A stretch of DNA of 64,000 bases from an uncultured Prevotellaceae bacterium (GCA_900318865.1 ONMF01000004.1:170635-234634), one strand, 5' to 3'; positions 8,569-17,482 are shown, counted from the first letter of the stretch. Made by a program: numbers and translations. Notes: generated by a model from the letters alone, not told the origin.

Positions 8569-9468
8569 TTATGCGTTCTGCTCAGGTTTGTTGAACTCGG
8601 GTGGTGTCGAGGTGGCCTCGTTTTCGGCGGGCGTCGATTCCTCGTGCGTGGGCTGATAAGGTGTTGACTGATACACATACACCTGGTCTTGATAGAGGAT
8701 GAACGCCTTGCCCAGCCCGATGAGCAGCGGGATGGTGCACAGGCCGACCATGGGCCATGCTCCGCCAGCCAAGGCAAAGAACAACATCCCCGACAATCCG
8801 GCAACTATCCACTTGAATGCCGGCCACAGGGCGCGCCAGTTGACGGGCATTCCCGTGGGAAAGCTGGCGTTGGGCACGGCCGAAGGCTGTGCTTGTGTGT
8901 TTTCGCTCGCAGTGCCGGCGGCTTGCGGCCCGTTGGCGGGGCGTGTCCATGCTTGTGCAGGCGGGGGCGCTACCGGTCGTGGTGCAGGTGCAGGCTGCAC
9001 ATAGATGGTCTGAGAGGAGGGCTTGTTACCCAAGATTCCCTCCGGCAGGGGGTAATTGTTCTCGATGGCTTTCTCAATGACGCGGTACTTGCGTCGTCGC
9101 CGCAGATAGCCAAAAAGCAGGCAAATGAAGATGATGACTCCGAGTGCAATCCAGAAGGCACTGATGGCCTGATTCGCCACACGGCTCCAGATGCGGTTCA
9201 ACTCCATGATGTTGTCGTTAGGCCAAGAATCGACATTGCTGGCTACTGTCGAGTCGATGGAGGCTCGATTGATAACGGTGTCGTCAAGCGCTTGAGAGAT
9301 GCGCTCGCCCAGTTTGCCCATATTCTTGCCGATGATGCGCAGCGTGTCGCTGCCATCGGTTACCATCATGGTGTCGGCCTCAGTGCTGATGACCTTTGCG
9401 CTCCATCCACATGCCGGAGCCAGAGCGGCTGCAAGGAGGATGACAAGTGTAAGAAATTTCTGTTTCAT
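8569..9468 (-). CDS. Membrane protein upstream of ECF sigma (DUF6249-like, tentative)
   Basis: 299 residues. N-terminal signal peptide (LTLVILLAAALAPACGWSA). A periplasmic stretch to about residue 100 has Thr/Asp-rich segments and a short amphipathic part (LGERISQALDD). A membrane segment at about 103-123 (FWIALGVIIFICLLFGYL) is followed by RRRRK and KVIEKAIEN-type sequence. A Pro/Ala/Gln-rich linker follows at about 155-205, then two hydrophobic segments at about 218-255, and an acidic Thr/Glu/Pro tail. The RRRRKYRVIEKAIENNYPLP block resembles DUF6249 proteins found beside Bacteroidota sigma factors. It probably takes part in sensing or in holding the sigma factor, but the function is not known. 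Confidence 0.6.
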   Translation of the reverse strand: MKQKFLTLVILLAAALAPACGWSAKVISTEADTMMVTDGSDTLRIIGKNMGKLGERISQALDDTVINRASIDSTVASNVDSWPNDNIMELNRIWSRVANQAISAFWIALGVIIFICLLFGYLRRRRKYRVIEKAIENNYPLPEGILGNKPSSQTIYVQPAPAPRPVAPPPAQAWTRPANGPQAAGTASENTQAQPSAVPNASFPTGMPVNWRALWPAFKWIVAGLSGMLFFALAGGAWPMVGLCTIPLLIGLGKAFILYQDQVYVYQSTPYQPTHEESTPAENEATSTPPEFNKPEQNA

Positions 9469-9594
9469 TTTGCTATGTTTTAATGTTATTATTCGGTTGT
9501 TTGTGCATTAGACGCACGGAAGGTGGCAAAAAGTTGCACCCGCCTCCACAAAAATACAATTTTTTTTTCTTTTAGTCAGTTGACCTTGATTTTG

Positions 9595-9650
9595 GGCTGC
9601 GTTTTGGAAATGCTCAAATAAATTTGGCATTTCACTCACCTTACACTAAT
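9595..9650. repeat. Palindromic promoter repeat, copy 1 (decayed -7 box)
   Basis: 56-base unit that recurs 83 bases downstream with only three mismatches. It contains the inverted repeat GAAATGC-T-CAAAT-AA-ATTTG-GCATTTC and a TTTG (9623-9626). The -7 position reads TAATGTTA (9647-9654) instead of TAnnTTTG, so this copy is probably no longer a good promoter. Confidence 0.8.
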
Positions 9651-9677
9651 GTTACCTCTCTGTGTTCGGTGAAATTA

Positions 9678-9733
9678 GGCTGCGGTTCGGAAATGCTCAA
9701 ATAAATTTGGCATTTCACTCACCTTGCACTAAT
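9678..9733. repeat. Palindromic promoter repeat, copy 2
   Basis: Second copy of the 56-base direct repeat, with the same 27-base near-perfect palindrome. The palindrome covers the -33 TTTG of the promoter for the downstream permease, so a dimeric regulator bound there would block or recruit RNA polymerase. Confidence 0.8.
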
Positions 9734-9737
9734 TTTG
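9706..9737 (+). promoter_or_regulatory. Promoter of the AI-2E permease/miaA operon
   Basis: TTTG at 9706-9709, 20 bases, TAATTTTG at 9730-9737. Transcription would start near 9744, leaving almost no leader before ATG 9748 and about 13 bases before ATG 9757. This favours initiation at 9757 or a nearly leaderless mRNA. Confidence 0.75.
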
Positions 9738-9747
9738 CCTTAAAAAT

Positions 9748-10956
9748 ATGCTTGTTATGGAACAGATTGCCGAGAATAAGAAATACGACCTGGACCGCGT
9801 GGTGCGGCTGGTGCTGACTGTTGTGGGTGTCGTGGCCGCCGTGCTGGTGGTGGATTACCTGACGCCCGTGTTGTTCCCGTTTTTGATGGGATTCATTTTG
9901 GCCTATGTGCTTGAGCCGGCCGTGGATTTTGTGCAGCGGCTGACGCACATTAAAAACCGCATGGTGCTGGTGGTGCTCACGCTGCTGCTGGTGTTCGGCG
10001 TGCTGGTGCTGGTGGGCTGGCTGGTGATACCTTATGTGATTGAGGAAATTGCCGGCATGACCAAGATGCTCGCGGCCTACGCCAAAGCATCGTTCCACAT
10101 CCCCTATATTCCTGCTGTGGTGCACGACTATGTGCGGCAGTACCTCGACGTGGAGCAGATTGCCAGCATGCTGAGCAAGGAGCAGTGGATGAAGGTGGTG
10201 AACCAGGTGGCCACGGGCACATGGTCGTTTGTGGGCGGCACGATGAGTGTGATACTGAATGTGGTGTCGTGGCTGATAGTGCTGCTGTATATGTTCTTTG
10301 TATTGCTCGACTACGACAAACTGTCGCGCACGTTCAAAGGTGCCATTCCCAAGCGTTATCGGAAAATGGCGTTCAAGGTGATTGATGATGTGGAGGAGAC
10401 GATGAGCCGCTATTTCCGTGGGCAGGCTTTGGTGTCGCTCTTTGTGGGAATCATCTTTGCCATTGAGTTCTACATCATCGGGTTGCCCATGGCCATCGTG
10501 TTCGGCCTGTTTATCGGAGTGCTTAACATGGTGCCTTATCTGCAACTGTTGTCGCTGCCCGTCGCCGCATTTCTGTGTGTGGTGGCCTCGGTGGCCACGG
10601 GTGGCAGCTTCTGGGTGCTGTTCGGATGGACGTTTGCGGCCTATTGCATTTGTCAGGTGATACAAGACTTGGTGCTGATTCCCGCCATCATGAAGGAGCA
10701 AATGGGGCTGAATCCGGCCATCATCTTTCTGGCACTCTCACTTTGGGGCTACATTTTGGGCTTCGTCGGCTTGATTATAGCTTTGCCGCTCACCACGCTC
10801 ATCATCTCCTATTATTGCGAGTTTGTGCTCAATGAGCCCAATCCGCTATACAAAAACAGTGCCTATCGAAACAGGTTGAAGAAGAAACATCGCCGGCTGG
10901 AGCGTAAGGCGCGCCGGCAAAAACCGGCCACCGATGCGGCCCAAGGCAATGAGTGA
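9748..10956 (+). CDS. AI-2E family transporter (PerM/YdiK-like permease)
   Basis: 402-residue inner-membrane protein of the AI-2E exporter-like superfamily. Two N-terminal membrane helices (about 25-65) are followed by a third at about 75-95, a soluble insertion (about 95-165) and then five more helices. The conserved family stretch GLPMAIVFGLFIGVLNMVPYL sits near residue 245-265. The C-terminal tail is strongly basic (RLKKKHRRLERKARRQK). Substrates of most members are unknown; roles include export of small molecules or ions. ATG 9757 (MEQIAENKK) is an alternative start better placed relative to the promoter. Its 3' end overlaps miaA by 8 bases, indicating one operon. Confidence 0.88.
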   Translation: MLVMEQIAENKKYDLDRVVRLVLTVVGVVAAVLVVDYLTPVLFPFLMGFILAYVLEPAVDFVQRLTHIKNRMVLVVLTLLLVFGVLVLVGWLVIPYVIEEIAGMTKMLAAYAKASFHIPYIPAVVHDYVRQYLDVEQIASMLSKEQWMKVVNQVATGTWSFVGGTMSVILNVVSWLIVLLYMFFVLLDYDKLSRTFKGAIPKRYRKMAFKVIDDVEETMSRYFRGQALVSLFVGIIFAIEFYIIGLPMAIVFGLFIGVLNMVPYLQLLSLPVAAFLCVVASVATGGSFWVLFGWTFAAYCICQVIQDLVLIPAIMKEQMGLNPAIIFLALSLWGYILGFVGLIIALPLTTLIISYYCEFVLNEPNPLYKNSAYRNRLKKKHRRLERKARRQKPATDAAQGNE

Positions 10957-11848
10957 CCGCATGCTCATCGTCATCACCGGCCCCACCGGGGTGGGGAAGA
11001 CGGGGGCGGCCATCGAGGTGGCGCGGCTTGTGGGCAGTGACATCATCAATGCCGACTCCCGCCAGGTGTTCCGCCAGCTGCCTATCGGCACCGCGGCGCC
11101 CACGGCGCAAGAGCAGGCGATGGTGCGTCATCACTTTGTGGGCACTAAGGACATCACCGAGCCGTACAGCGCGGCGCAGTTCGAGAGTGATGTGATGGCG
11201 TTGCTGCCGGGCTTGTGGCAGCGCACCGACCGTGTGGTGATGTGCGGCGGGTCGATGCTCTATGTGGACGCCGTGTGCCGTGGCATTGACACGATGCCCG
11301 ATGTGGACCCGGCCGTGCGCACCGCCGTGAAAGAGCAGTATCATGCCCAGGGCCTTGAACCGCTGCAAGAAGAGTTGCGGCTCAAGGACCCTGACTACTA
11401 CAGCGTGGTGGACCTGCAAAACCCGGCCCGAGTGCTTCATGCCGTGGAACTGTGTAGGCAGACGGGCCGTCCTTATTCCTCGTTGCGAACAGGGCAGGTG
11501 AAGAAGCGCCCATTCGATGTGGTGAAGGTGTGCCTGAACGTGGAGCGTGCCGAACTCTATGACCGCATCAACCATCGTGTGGACCACATGATAGCCGCCG
11601 GCCTTGAGGACGAGGCGCGCGCCGTGTATGCGCTGCGCCATCTCAATGCGCTCAACACGGTGGGCTACAAAGAATTGTTTGCCTGTTTTGACGGTGTAAT
11701 GGAGCGCCAGGTCGCCATCGAGCGCATCAAGAAGAATACCCGTGTCTACGCCAAAAAGCAACTCACATGGCATAAAAAGGACGACACCATTAGCTGGTGC
11801 CGTCCCGATGAAATTGTGGCTGTGCTGCAGTCGATGGGCGTGCTATAG
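10949..11848 (+). CDS. miaA: tRNA dimethylallyltransferase
   Basis: Transfers a dimethylallyl group to A37 of tRNAs that read UNN codons (i6A37). 299 residues from ATG 10949 (MSDRMLIVITG), inside the upstream stop region; this start gives the normal N-terminus just before the P-loop. Motifs: GPTGVGKT (about 10-17), DSRQVFRQL, GTAAPT and HHFVGTKDI (substrate loop), GGSMLYVDA, and LNTVGYKELF near the C-terminus followed by a basic KKNTRVYAKKQLTW. It is coupled to the permease gene. The final codons overlap the end of the convergent gene: CTATAG (11843-11848) supplies a stop for both. Confidence 0.95.
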   Translation: MSDRMLIVITGPTGVGKTGAAIEVARLVGSDIINADSRQVFRQLPIGTAAPTAQEQAMVRHHFVGTKDITEPYSAAQFESDVMALLPGLWQRTDRVVMCGGSMLYVDAVCRGIDTMPDVDPAVRTAVKEQYHAQGLEPLQEELRLKDPDYYSVVDLQNPARVLHAVELCRQTGRPYSSLRTGQVKKRPFDVVKVCLNVERAELYDRINHRVDHMIAAGLEDEARAVYALRHLNALNTVGYKELFACFDGVMERQVAIERIKKNTRVYAKKQLTWHKKDDTISWCRPDEIVAVLQSMGVL

Positions 11849-14194
11849 CGTCATCAGAAGCCCGATGAGTGCAGTGACGTCGGCCACCGACGTCTCGCCG
11901 TCGACATTCACGTCGCTGCGGGCGTTGTTGTCCTGACGAATCACCAGGTCGACGAGCGCAGTGACATCGGCAATGGAAATCTCGCCATCACCATTCACGT
12001 CACCCACAAGCTGGGGCTGCTCGTCGGCCGGCATGTGCTTGTAGACCAGCTCCATTCCCGGCACGTCGAAGGTGTACTCCTGATTCTTGGTGGGCTTTCC
12101 GGTTGAGAACATCACAGTGAGGAGTTTGAGTGGGTAGTTAGCCAGGCGTGTGGTATCGACCCACTCATCCATAGGGAAATCCACCACATACTGCTGCTTG
12201 CCCTCTTCCATGGTCACCGGCTTGGTGGTGTTGACAATCTTGTTGTCGGTCATGGATGTGGTCACGGTGATGCTTTCCACGGGCAGTTCGCCAGGGACGA
12301 AGCGCACGCGCAGCGTGTCGGGCAGTCCCCACATCGTCACGTCTTTGTCGAGGCTGATGTAGGGTGCGCGGCTCGTGGAGCCGGTGAACGTGATGCGGAA
12401 ACCATTGTCGAGGTTGGTGAGCGTGCGATTCTTGCCACCGCTCTGCGTGAGCGACCAGGTGGTGGGGTCCATGGGCCCGTTCTCCACGGTGGTGATGCGT
12501 GCGGTGGGGTTCTGCACCAGCACCAGCACCGAGTCCTTGAACACTCCGTTCTCGGCCACCACATAGGCACGGCCATCGGCCACGGCGGTGACGATGCCAT
12601 TGGCATCAACGGTGCACACGGCCTCATCGGATGACCGCCATGTGAAGTTGGAATTGTTCACCATGTCGGTGGCGTAGCCGCTGATGGCCTCCACCGCCAC
12701 GTCGTAGGGGTGAAAGCGGTCGATGGTGACGCTGTCGTCGCGCATCAGCATGGTGGCTGTGAGAATCGATACCGGCTGCCTGGCCACCAGCCTGTCGTCA
12801 TAATAAGCGTAGAGGAATCCGGAGGCGTTCACGCTGGCGCTGTGGAATTCGCCGTCGGCCGTGAATTCACCCACTTGCGGGTCGCAGTCGAAGGTGCATC
12901 CTTCGAGCGCACGGGTTTTGAGCAGTCCGTATTCGTTGTAGCCCCAGATGTTGAAGCGTGTTCGTGCCGCTACCGAGATGTTATAACACCGTGGTTCAAA
13001 GGCAATCTGGTTGATGGCATCGCTGGGCGGAGCGTTGGAGATGAGCAGGCAGCCGTTGCCCACGGCTCGCATGGAGCCGTCGCTGGGCTTGTTCAGCACC
13101 TCGTCGTTGACAATCATGCATGATGAGCCGCCACCGTCCAGGTTCACGGCATTGCTTGCCCCGATACCCTGGAAAATGCCCCACGCCTCGATGAGCGTCA
13201 CGCCCACCGAGGTGGTGCTGCGTCCGTCGATGACCACAAAATAGAGGCGGGTGCTGTCGGCATTGAAGCCGATGCACGTGCGCGGATGGCGCTCGGGCCA
13301 GTCCTCGCGGAACTCGTCATTGAGCATGATGATGTGGTTGCTGCCGCCAATCTGCTGCGTGATGGTGATGTCGCGGTTCGGCTCGGATGCCAGCCACGTC
13401 TTGAATTCGATGGTTACCTCATTTCCCACGGCCAGTCCCTCGGCCTGGCTCTCCTGGCCATCGTGCAGCCACAGGTAGGCCTTGTCGTCGGGGATGGTCA
13501 CGGTGCCGTTGGCGTCGATGATTTCTTCAATCACGCCGTGCTCGGTGCCGTTGGGTTTCCAGGCAAAAGGCTGGTCGCCGCTGGGCGCTATGAGCACCAG
13601 CTTGCCCTCGGTGGCGGGATAGGTCGACGGGCCGAAGTTGCGCGTATAGAGCACTGTGCTGTAGCGAGGGTCGTTCACGCGGTTGATGGTGATGGACTTG
13701 CCGGCCACCTTCACCGTGCCGCTGAATTTCACGCGGTCGATGAATGGATGGCGGTTGTCGTCGAGCACAAAGCTGGCGCGGTTGTTAGGGCTGATATAGA
13801 CTCGCTCGTTGGTGATTTGCCCGCTGGTGGGAATACCCACCTGCGATGTGGGCGAAGTGGCGAAGAAGTCGCCGTTGGTGGCCCCCACCACCTCATGCCC
13901 CACCCAGTTGTTGCGTGCAATCATGTTGGCAGGCGTCTCGCAACCGATGGACTTGTCTTGGCCCATGCACATCTCCAAGTCGATGTAGGGGCAGGTGAGG
14001 TCCATCTCCATCACGCTCACCTTGAGCGGCATGTCGGGCAGGTCATACTTGGCGCAATATACGCCCGGTCCAGCTTGATGCGGGAAGATGATGGTGTCCA
14101 CATCATAGTAGTGCCCGCCCACGTTCCATTGGTTCTTGGCCGTCGCTGAAATGACGGCCAAGAATGCCATAAAAAAGACTAACCGGAATCTCAT
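11843..14194 (-). CDS. Secreted phosphodiester glycosidase-like (NAGPA) protein with dockerin tail
   Basis: 783 residues. Signal peptide 1-19. The central part (about 60-400) is a NAGPA/DUF2233 phosphodiester glycosidase domain: CIGFNADSTRLYFVVIDGR, a Gly-rich segment, and the diagnostic NLDGGGSS at about 351-358. Family members remove sugars held in phosphodiester linkage (mammalian uncovering enzyme; bacterial relatives act on exopolysaccharide or wall polymers). A Big2-like Ig domain (about 500-560, VDANGIVTAVADGRAYVVAE) and a beta-rich domain follow. The last 55 residues are two dockerin type I repeats (GDVNGDGEISIADVT, DVNVDGETSVADVT). Exact substrate unknown; it probably works with the dockerin-bearing neighbours at the cell surface. 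Confidence 0.82.
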   Translation of the reverse strand: MRFRLVFFMAFLAVISATAKNQWNVGGHYYDVDTIIFPHQAGPGVYCAKYDLPDMPLKVSVMEMDLTCPYIDLEMCMGQDKSIGCETPANMIARNNWVGHEVVGATNGDFFATSPTSQVGIPTSGQITNERVYISPNNRASFVLDDNRHPFIDRVKFSGTVKVAGKSITINRVNDPRYSTVLYTRNFGPSTYPATEGKLVLIAPSGDQPFAWKPNGTEHGVIEEIIDANGTVTIPDDKAYLWLHDGQESQAEGLAVGNEVTIEFKTWLASEPNRDITITQQIGGSNHIIMLNDEFREDWPERHPRTCIGFNADSTRLYFVVIDGRSTTSVGVTLIEAWGIFQGIGASNAVNLDGGGSSCMIVNDEVLNKPSDGSMRAVGNGCLLISNAPPSDAINQIAFEPRCYNISVAARTRFNIWGYNEYGLLKTRALEGCTFDCDPQVGEFTADGEFHSASVNASGFLYAYYDDRLVARQPVSILTATMLMRDDSVTIDRFHPYDVAVEAISGYATDMVNNSNFTWRSSDEAVCTVDANGIVTAVADGRAYVVAENGVFKDSVLVLVQNPTARITTVENGPMDPTTWSLTQSGGKNRTLTNLDNGFRITFTGSTSRAPYISLDKDVTMWGLPDTLRVRFVPGELPVESITVTTSMTDNKIVNTTKPVTMEEGKQQYVVDFPMDEWVDTTRLANYPLKLLTVMFSTGKPTKNQEYTFDVPGMELVYKHMPADEQPQLVGDVNGDGEISIADVTALVDLVIRQDNNARSDVNVDGETSVADVTALIGLLMTL

Positions 14195-14223
14195 TTTTCA
14201 GGTTTTTTGACAATAGATGGTAT

Positions 14224-15642
14224 TTACCGCATCAGCAGGTTGACCAGGGAAGTGATGTCGGCCACCGAGGTCTCTCCGTCGTCGTTCACGTCACTTCGTT
14301 CGTTCTCGGTTTCCGAGGCCACGAGGCTTGCCAGCATGGTGAGGTCGGCAATCGAAACCTCTCCGTCGCCGTTCACATCGCCCACGATGGCCGGGCCGGG
14401 CCCGGGCTCGCTGGACTTGACGTTGCGTCCAATCTTGTAAACGCCAAATCCGTTGTAGGCCTTGAAGGTGAGCAGTGTGACCTCTTCGTAGCCCTCATCG
14501 TCCACGCCGTATTCCACGCCGAAGCAGTGCACACGCAGTCCGGTGTCGTTCACCTTTCCCACGCTGTCGGCGGGCAGTTGCCAGCATTTTTTCATTGCCG
14601 CGAATGCGGGCTCTTCGTCTTCGGGCACGTCAAATTTGCAGACGTTGGCCTGGCAGCCGTGTTTGTCGCCATTCATGTCGGCAATGACGTAGGTGAAGTA
14701 GCGCTCGCCGTCAAGGACGAATTCGGCGCAGCCGTTGGGCTGGTTCTGCGGCCAGAGCTCGCGGTCCACTTCCTCAAAGGTGTCGAGGATGTTGCCTTTG
14801 GCGCTGTAGAGCACAGGCGCGGTGTCGAAGCAGTCGATGTAGAAGTTGTTGCCGGCATAGTATTCGTCAATGTCCTCGGGGTCTTCGCCCAAAACCATCT
14901 TGACGATAGGTGCCAGGCTGAATCCGGCCTTCGTCTCAGGATAGAACTCGGTGACCTCGATGCTGGGCTGGCCGCGGAAGCCGCCGTTGAAGTCGTCCTC
15001 ATAGTCGGCCCACCAGCGGTAGAGGGTGGTGTGGCCGGGGTCGGCGGTGGCATAGGCCACCGTCATCACCGTGCAGGTGGCATCGTAGCGGGTGATGTCG
15101 CCCATTACGTCCAGATAGTCGGTGCGGTGGATGGCATCGCCCTTGTCGAGCTCGGCCAGAAGGGTGAGCTCACCGGTTTCTTTGTCCACTTGATAGAAGG
15201 GGATGATGGGCTGCAGGTCGCTGGTCATGGGAGCCAGCCAGATGTGGCCGAAGTTGTCGCTGCCAATACTGGTGGCACCCAGGAAGCGGTTGTAAGGACG
15301 TCCGTCGAGGGTGAGGTCGAGCGGTTCCAGTTCTTCGCCCGTCTTGGCGTCAAAACGGTAAATAACGGCTCCCATTACGGTGTCGCCCGGAGCCACAACA
15401 ATGAGTTTAGCCTCGCTGTGCGCAACGTAGACAATGCCTTCGTTGAGGGTGGCGGTGCGTGCCTTGGTGTTGGCCAGGGGGTGGTTCACATAAGCCTTGC
15501 CGGCATGAACGCGGTCAAACATCCATTGATTGACACATTTCACGCCATCGACTTCCTGATAGGTTTGGCCGTCGGTCACAACGGCCCATGCGCAGGCACA
15601 ACTCAATGCCATGAGCGCCAGTGTGAGTAGAGTTTTTTTCAT
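14224..15642 (-). CDS. Secreted propeller-like protein with dockerin tail (paralogue A)
   Basis: 472 residues, signal peptide 1-20 (LALMALSCACAWA). The body (about 25-410) has recurrent blade-like strands: GIVYVAHSEAKL, VIYRFDAKTGEELEPLDLTL, GSDNFGHIWLAPM, YQVDKETGELTLLAELD. It looks like a beta-propeller. It is clearly paralogous to the next gene and related to the C-terminal part of the GHL10 protein at 29923-33294. A Pro/Gly linker (EPGPGPA) leads to a double dockerin (about 420-472). No catalytic motif was seen; a glycan-binding or scaffold role is a guess. A possible -7 box TAACTTTA lies at 15689-15682. Confidence 0.72.
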   Translation of the reverse strand: MKKTLLTLALMALSCACAWAVVTDGQTYQEVDGVKCVNQWMFDRVHAGKAYVNHPLANTKARTATLNEGIVYVAHSEAKLIVVAPGDTVMGAVIYRFDAKTGEELEPLDLTLDGRPYNRFLGATSIGSDNFGHIWLAPMTSDLQPIIPFYQVDKETGELTLLAELDKGDAIHRTDYLDVMGDITRYDATCTVMTVAYATADPGHTTLYRWWADYEDDFNGGFRGQPSIEVTEFYPETKAGFSLAPIVKMVLGEDPEDIDEYYAGNNFYIDCFDTAPVLYSAKGNILDTFEEVDRELWPQNQPNGCAEFVLDGERYFTYVIADMNGDKHGCQANVCKFDVPEDEEPAFAAMKKCWQLPADSVGKVNDTGLRVHCFGVEYGVDDEGYEEVTLLTFKAYNGFGVYKIGRNVKSSEPGPGPAIVGDVNGDGEVSIADLTMLASLVASETENERSDVNDDGETSVADITSLVNLLMR

Positions 15643-15742
15643 TTGAACAGTTTTTAGGTGAATGTTAATGTGTATTTGCCGTAAAGTTACGAATAAAATA
15701 CCGTTTTAGCAACCCGATTGCAAAAATATCTTTGTCAGGGAT

Positions 15743-15800
15743 GCCAAATAATCCCAAATCGCTCATCAGGCCGAGATGGGTTGTTTGTTTGGCTTTTTTT
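15743..15800 (+). terminator. Plus-strand hairpin with T-run, no gene in front
   Basis: GCCAAA (15743-15748) and TTTGGC (15788-15793) close a long stem-loop with an inner CCCA/TGGG pairing, followed by seven T (15794-15800). It looks like an intrinsic terminator on the plus strand, where no coding gene ends. The rest of the 15643-16009 gap shows only a possible minus-strand promoter near 15682-15689 and the terminator at 15931-15978. Confidence 0.45.
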
Positions 15801-15930
15801 ATGTCAGATTAGTTTTAATCAGAGATTGTCTTGCCGTAGCCCGCTACGCCTTCGACTATCTTTTTGCAATCTGCTCAAAAAAATAATCCGGTCAAACATT
15901 TAACCTAATGACCGATTGGGATGTATGTGT

Positions 15931-15978
15931 CAAAAAACATGGCGGCCCGCCCCCAAGAATCACAGGGGGCGGGCCGCC
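15931..15978 (-). terminator. Intrinsic terminator behind paralogue B
   Basis: Perfect 14-base inverted repeat GGCGGCCCGCCCCC (15941-15954) / GGGGGCGGGCCGCC (15965-15978) with a 10-base loop. On the minus strand it is followed by ATGTTTTTTG, a good U-tract. Confidence 0.88.
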
Positions 15979-16009
15979 GGTTTCGTTTCAGTCAAATGCC
16001 GGATAGCAA

Positions 16010-17422
16010 TTATTCCATCAGCATGCCCACCAGCGTGGTGACATCGGCAATGCCGGTCTCGCCGTCGCCGTTCACATCGCTGCGCTCATTGCTTGCTTGG
16101 TCCACGACAAGCGACACCAGCATGGTGACGTCGGCAATGCTGATTTCGCCATCGCCGTTCACGTCGCCCTTCTTGAAGTCGGGCTGCTCTTCGCTGGGCT
16201 TCACGTTGTAGCCGATTTTGTAGACACCGATACCGTTGTAGCTCTTGTAGGTGAGCATGGTGAGCTCTTCGTTGCCTTCTTCGTCAGTACCGGGAACGAC
16301 GCAGATGCTTTGCACGCGGTTACCGCCGTCGGAAGTGGTTCCCAGGCCGTCGGCCGGCACTTGCCACAAGAACTGGATGTCCTCGCCCAGTTCGCCCTCG
16401 TCGCCAAACTTCACCAGATTGACCTGGCAAGCGCGGTTCTTGCCCGTTTTCTCATCCAGGCCGGAATACTGGGCGTAAGCATAGGCGAAATAAAGCTCGT
16501 CGTCGTAGATGAACTCGGTGCAGCCGTTGGCTCCCACTTCCGAGGGCAGCAGGTCGGTCTCCACGTTCTCAAACGATGCGATGAGGTTGCCCTTGTTGTT
16601 GTACTTGAGGGGCGACGAGTTGAAGCCGTCCACATAGAACGTGTTGCCGGCATAGTATTCATCGTAGTCCTCGGGGTCGTCGCCGTAGACCATCTTCACG
16701 GTGGGGCCATAGGACCAAGCCGAAATGGATTCGGGATAGATGTCGGTGATGGCAAGCGAAGGCTGGCCGCGGAAGCCGCCCACAAAGTCGTCTTCGTAAT
16801 CGGCAAACCAGCGATAGACGGTTGAGCCCTCGGTTGAGCCGGCCGCCATGATGGTACAAGTGGCCTCCTCGCGCAGCAGGTCGCCCATCAGGTCATAGAA
16901 GTCGGTGCGCTTGATGTCGTCGCCTTTTTCCAGCTCCTGAATCAGGGTGAGCTCACCCGTCTCGGGGTCAAGTTGGTACAGCTTGACGGTAGTGGCCGTC
17001 TCGCTGGTGTAGGGCATCACCCACATGTGCCCGAAGTCGTCGACGCCAATTTGGTTCACACCCAGGAACACGCCGTAGGGACGGCCGTCGAGCGTCACGT
17101 CCAGATCGGGCAGTTGCTCGCCGGTTTTGGCATCGAAGCGGTAGATGACGGCAGCCACCACCGTGTCGCCCGGAGCGGGAACAACGGTGCGTGCCTCGCT
17201 GTGAGCCACGTAGACGATGTCGTTGAACAGCGTGGCTGTGCGCGCGCGGGTGTTGCAAACATCCATTTTGGTGAAAACATCGGGCGTGTGGACACGGTCC
17301 AAAATCCACTGGTTGGCGATTTTCAGTTCACCCACAGGCTCATAGGTCTGTTTGTCGGTAGCTGCAAGAGCCGATGTGGCCGACATGACAGCCATGGTTG
17401 CAAAAAGTAAAAATTTCTTCAT
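16010..17422 (-). CDS. Secreted propeller-like protein with dockerin tail (paralogue B)
   Basis: 470 residues, signal peptide 1-20 (FATMAVMSATSALA). Same architecture as paralogue A: ANQWILDRVHTPD, DIVYVAHSEARTVV, VIYRFDAKTGEQLPDLDVTL, VDDFGHMWVMPY, YQLDPETGELTLIQELEKGD, then EEATCTIMAAG and a long acidic region. A double dockerin occupies about 418-470 (GDVNGDGEISIADVT ... DVNGDGETGIADVT) with intact Asp/Asn calcium ligands in both loops. It has its own likely promoter overlapping the palindrome at 17483-17527, and its own terminator. Function unknown; probably a surface protein of the glycan-handling locus. Confidence 0.72.
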   Translation of the reverse strand: MKKFLLFATMAVMSATSALAATDKQTYEPVGELKIANQWILDRVHTPDVFTKMDVCNTRARTATLFNDIVYVAHSEARTVVPAPGDTVVAAVIYRFDAKTGEQLPDLDVTLDGRPYGVFLGVNQIGVDDFGHMWVMPYTSETATTVKLYQLDPETGELTLIQELEKGDDIKRTDFYDLMGDLLREEATCTIMAAGSTEGSTVYRWFADYEDDFVGGFRGQPSLAITDIYPESISAWSYGPTVKMVYGDDPEDYDEYYAGNTFYVDGFNSSPLKYNNKGNLIASFENVETDLLPSEVGANGCTEFIYDDELYFAYAYAQYSGLDEKTGKNRACQVNLVKFGDEGELGEDIQFLWQVPADGLGTTSDGGNRVQSICVVPGTDEEGNEELTMLTYKSYNGIGVYKIGYNVKPSEEQPDFKKGDVNGDGEISIADVTMLVSLVVDQASNERSDVNGDGETGIADVTTLVGMLME

Positions 17423-17482
17423 TTTGTAACAGTTTTTATTGGTTTATGTAGTGATAATTCAATGAGCGGTCTATCTCCAAGC

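Noticed and set aside
15718..15903. 61-codon frame in the gap before paralogue A
   Set aside because: It crosses the terminator-like hairpin and has no promoter or recognisable product.
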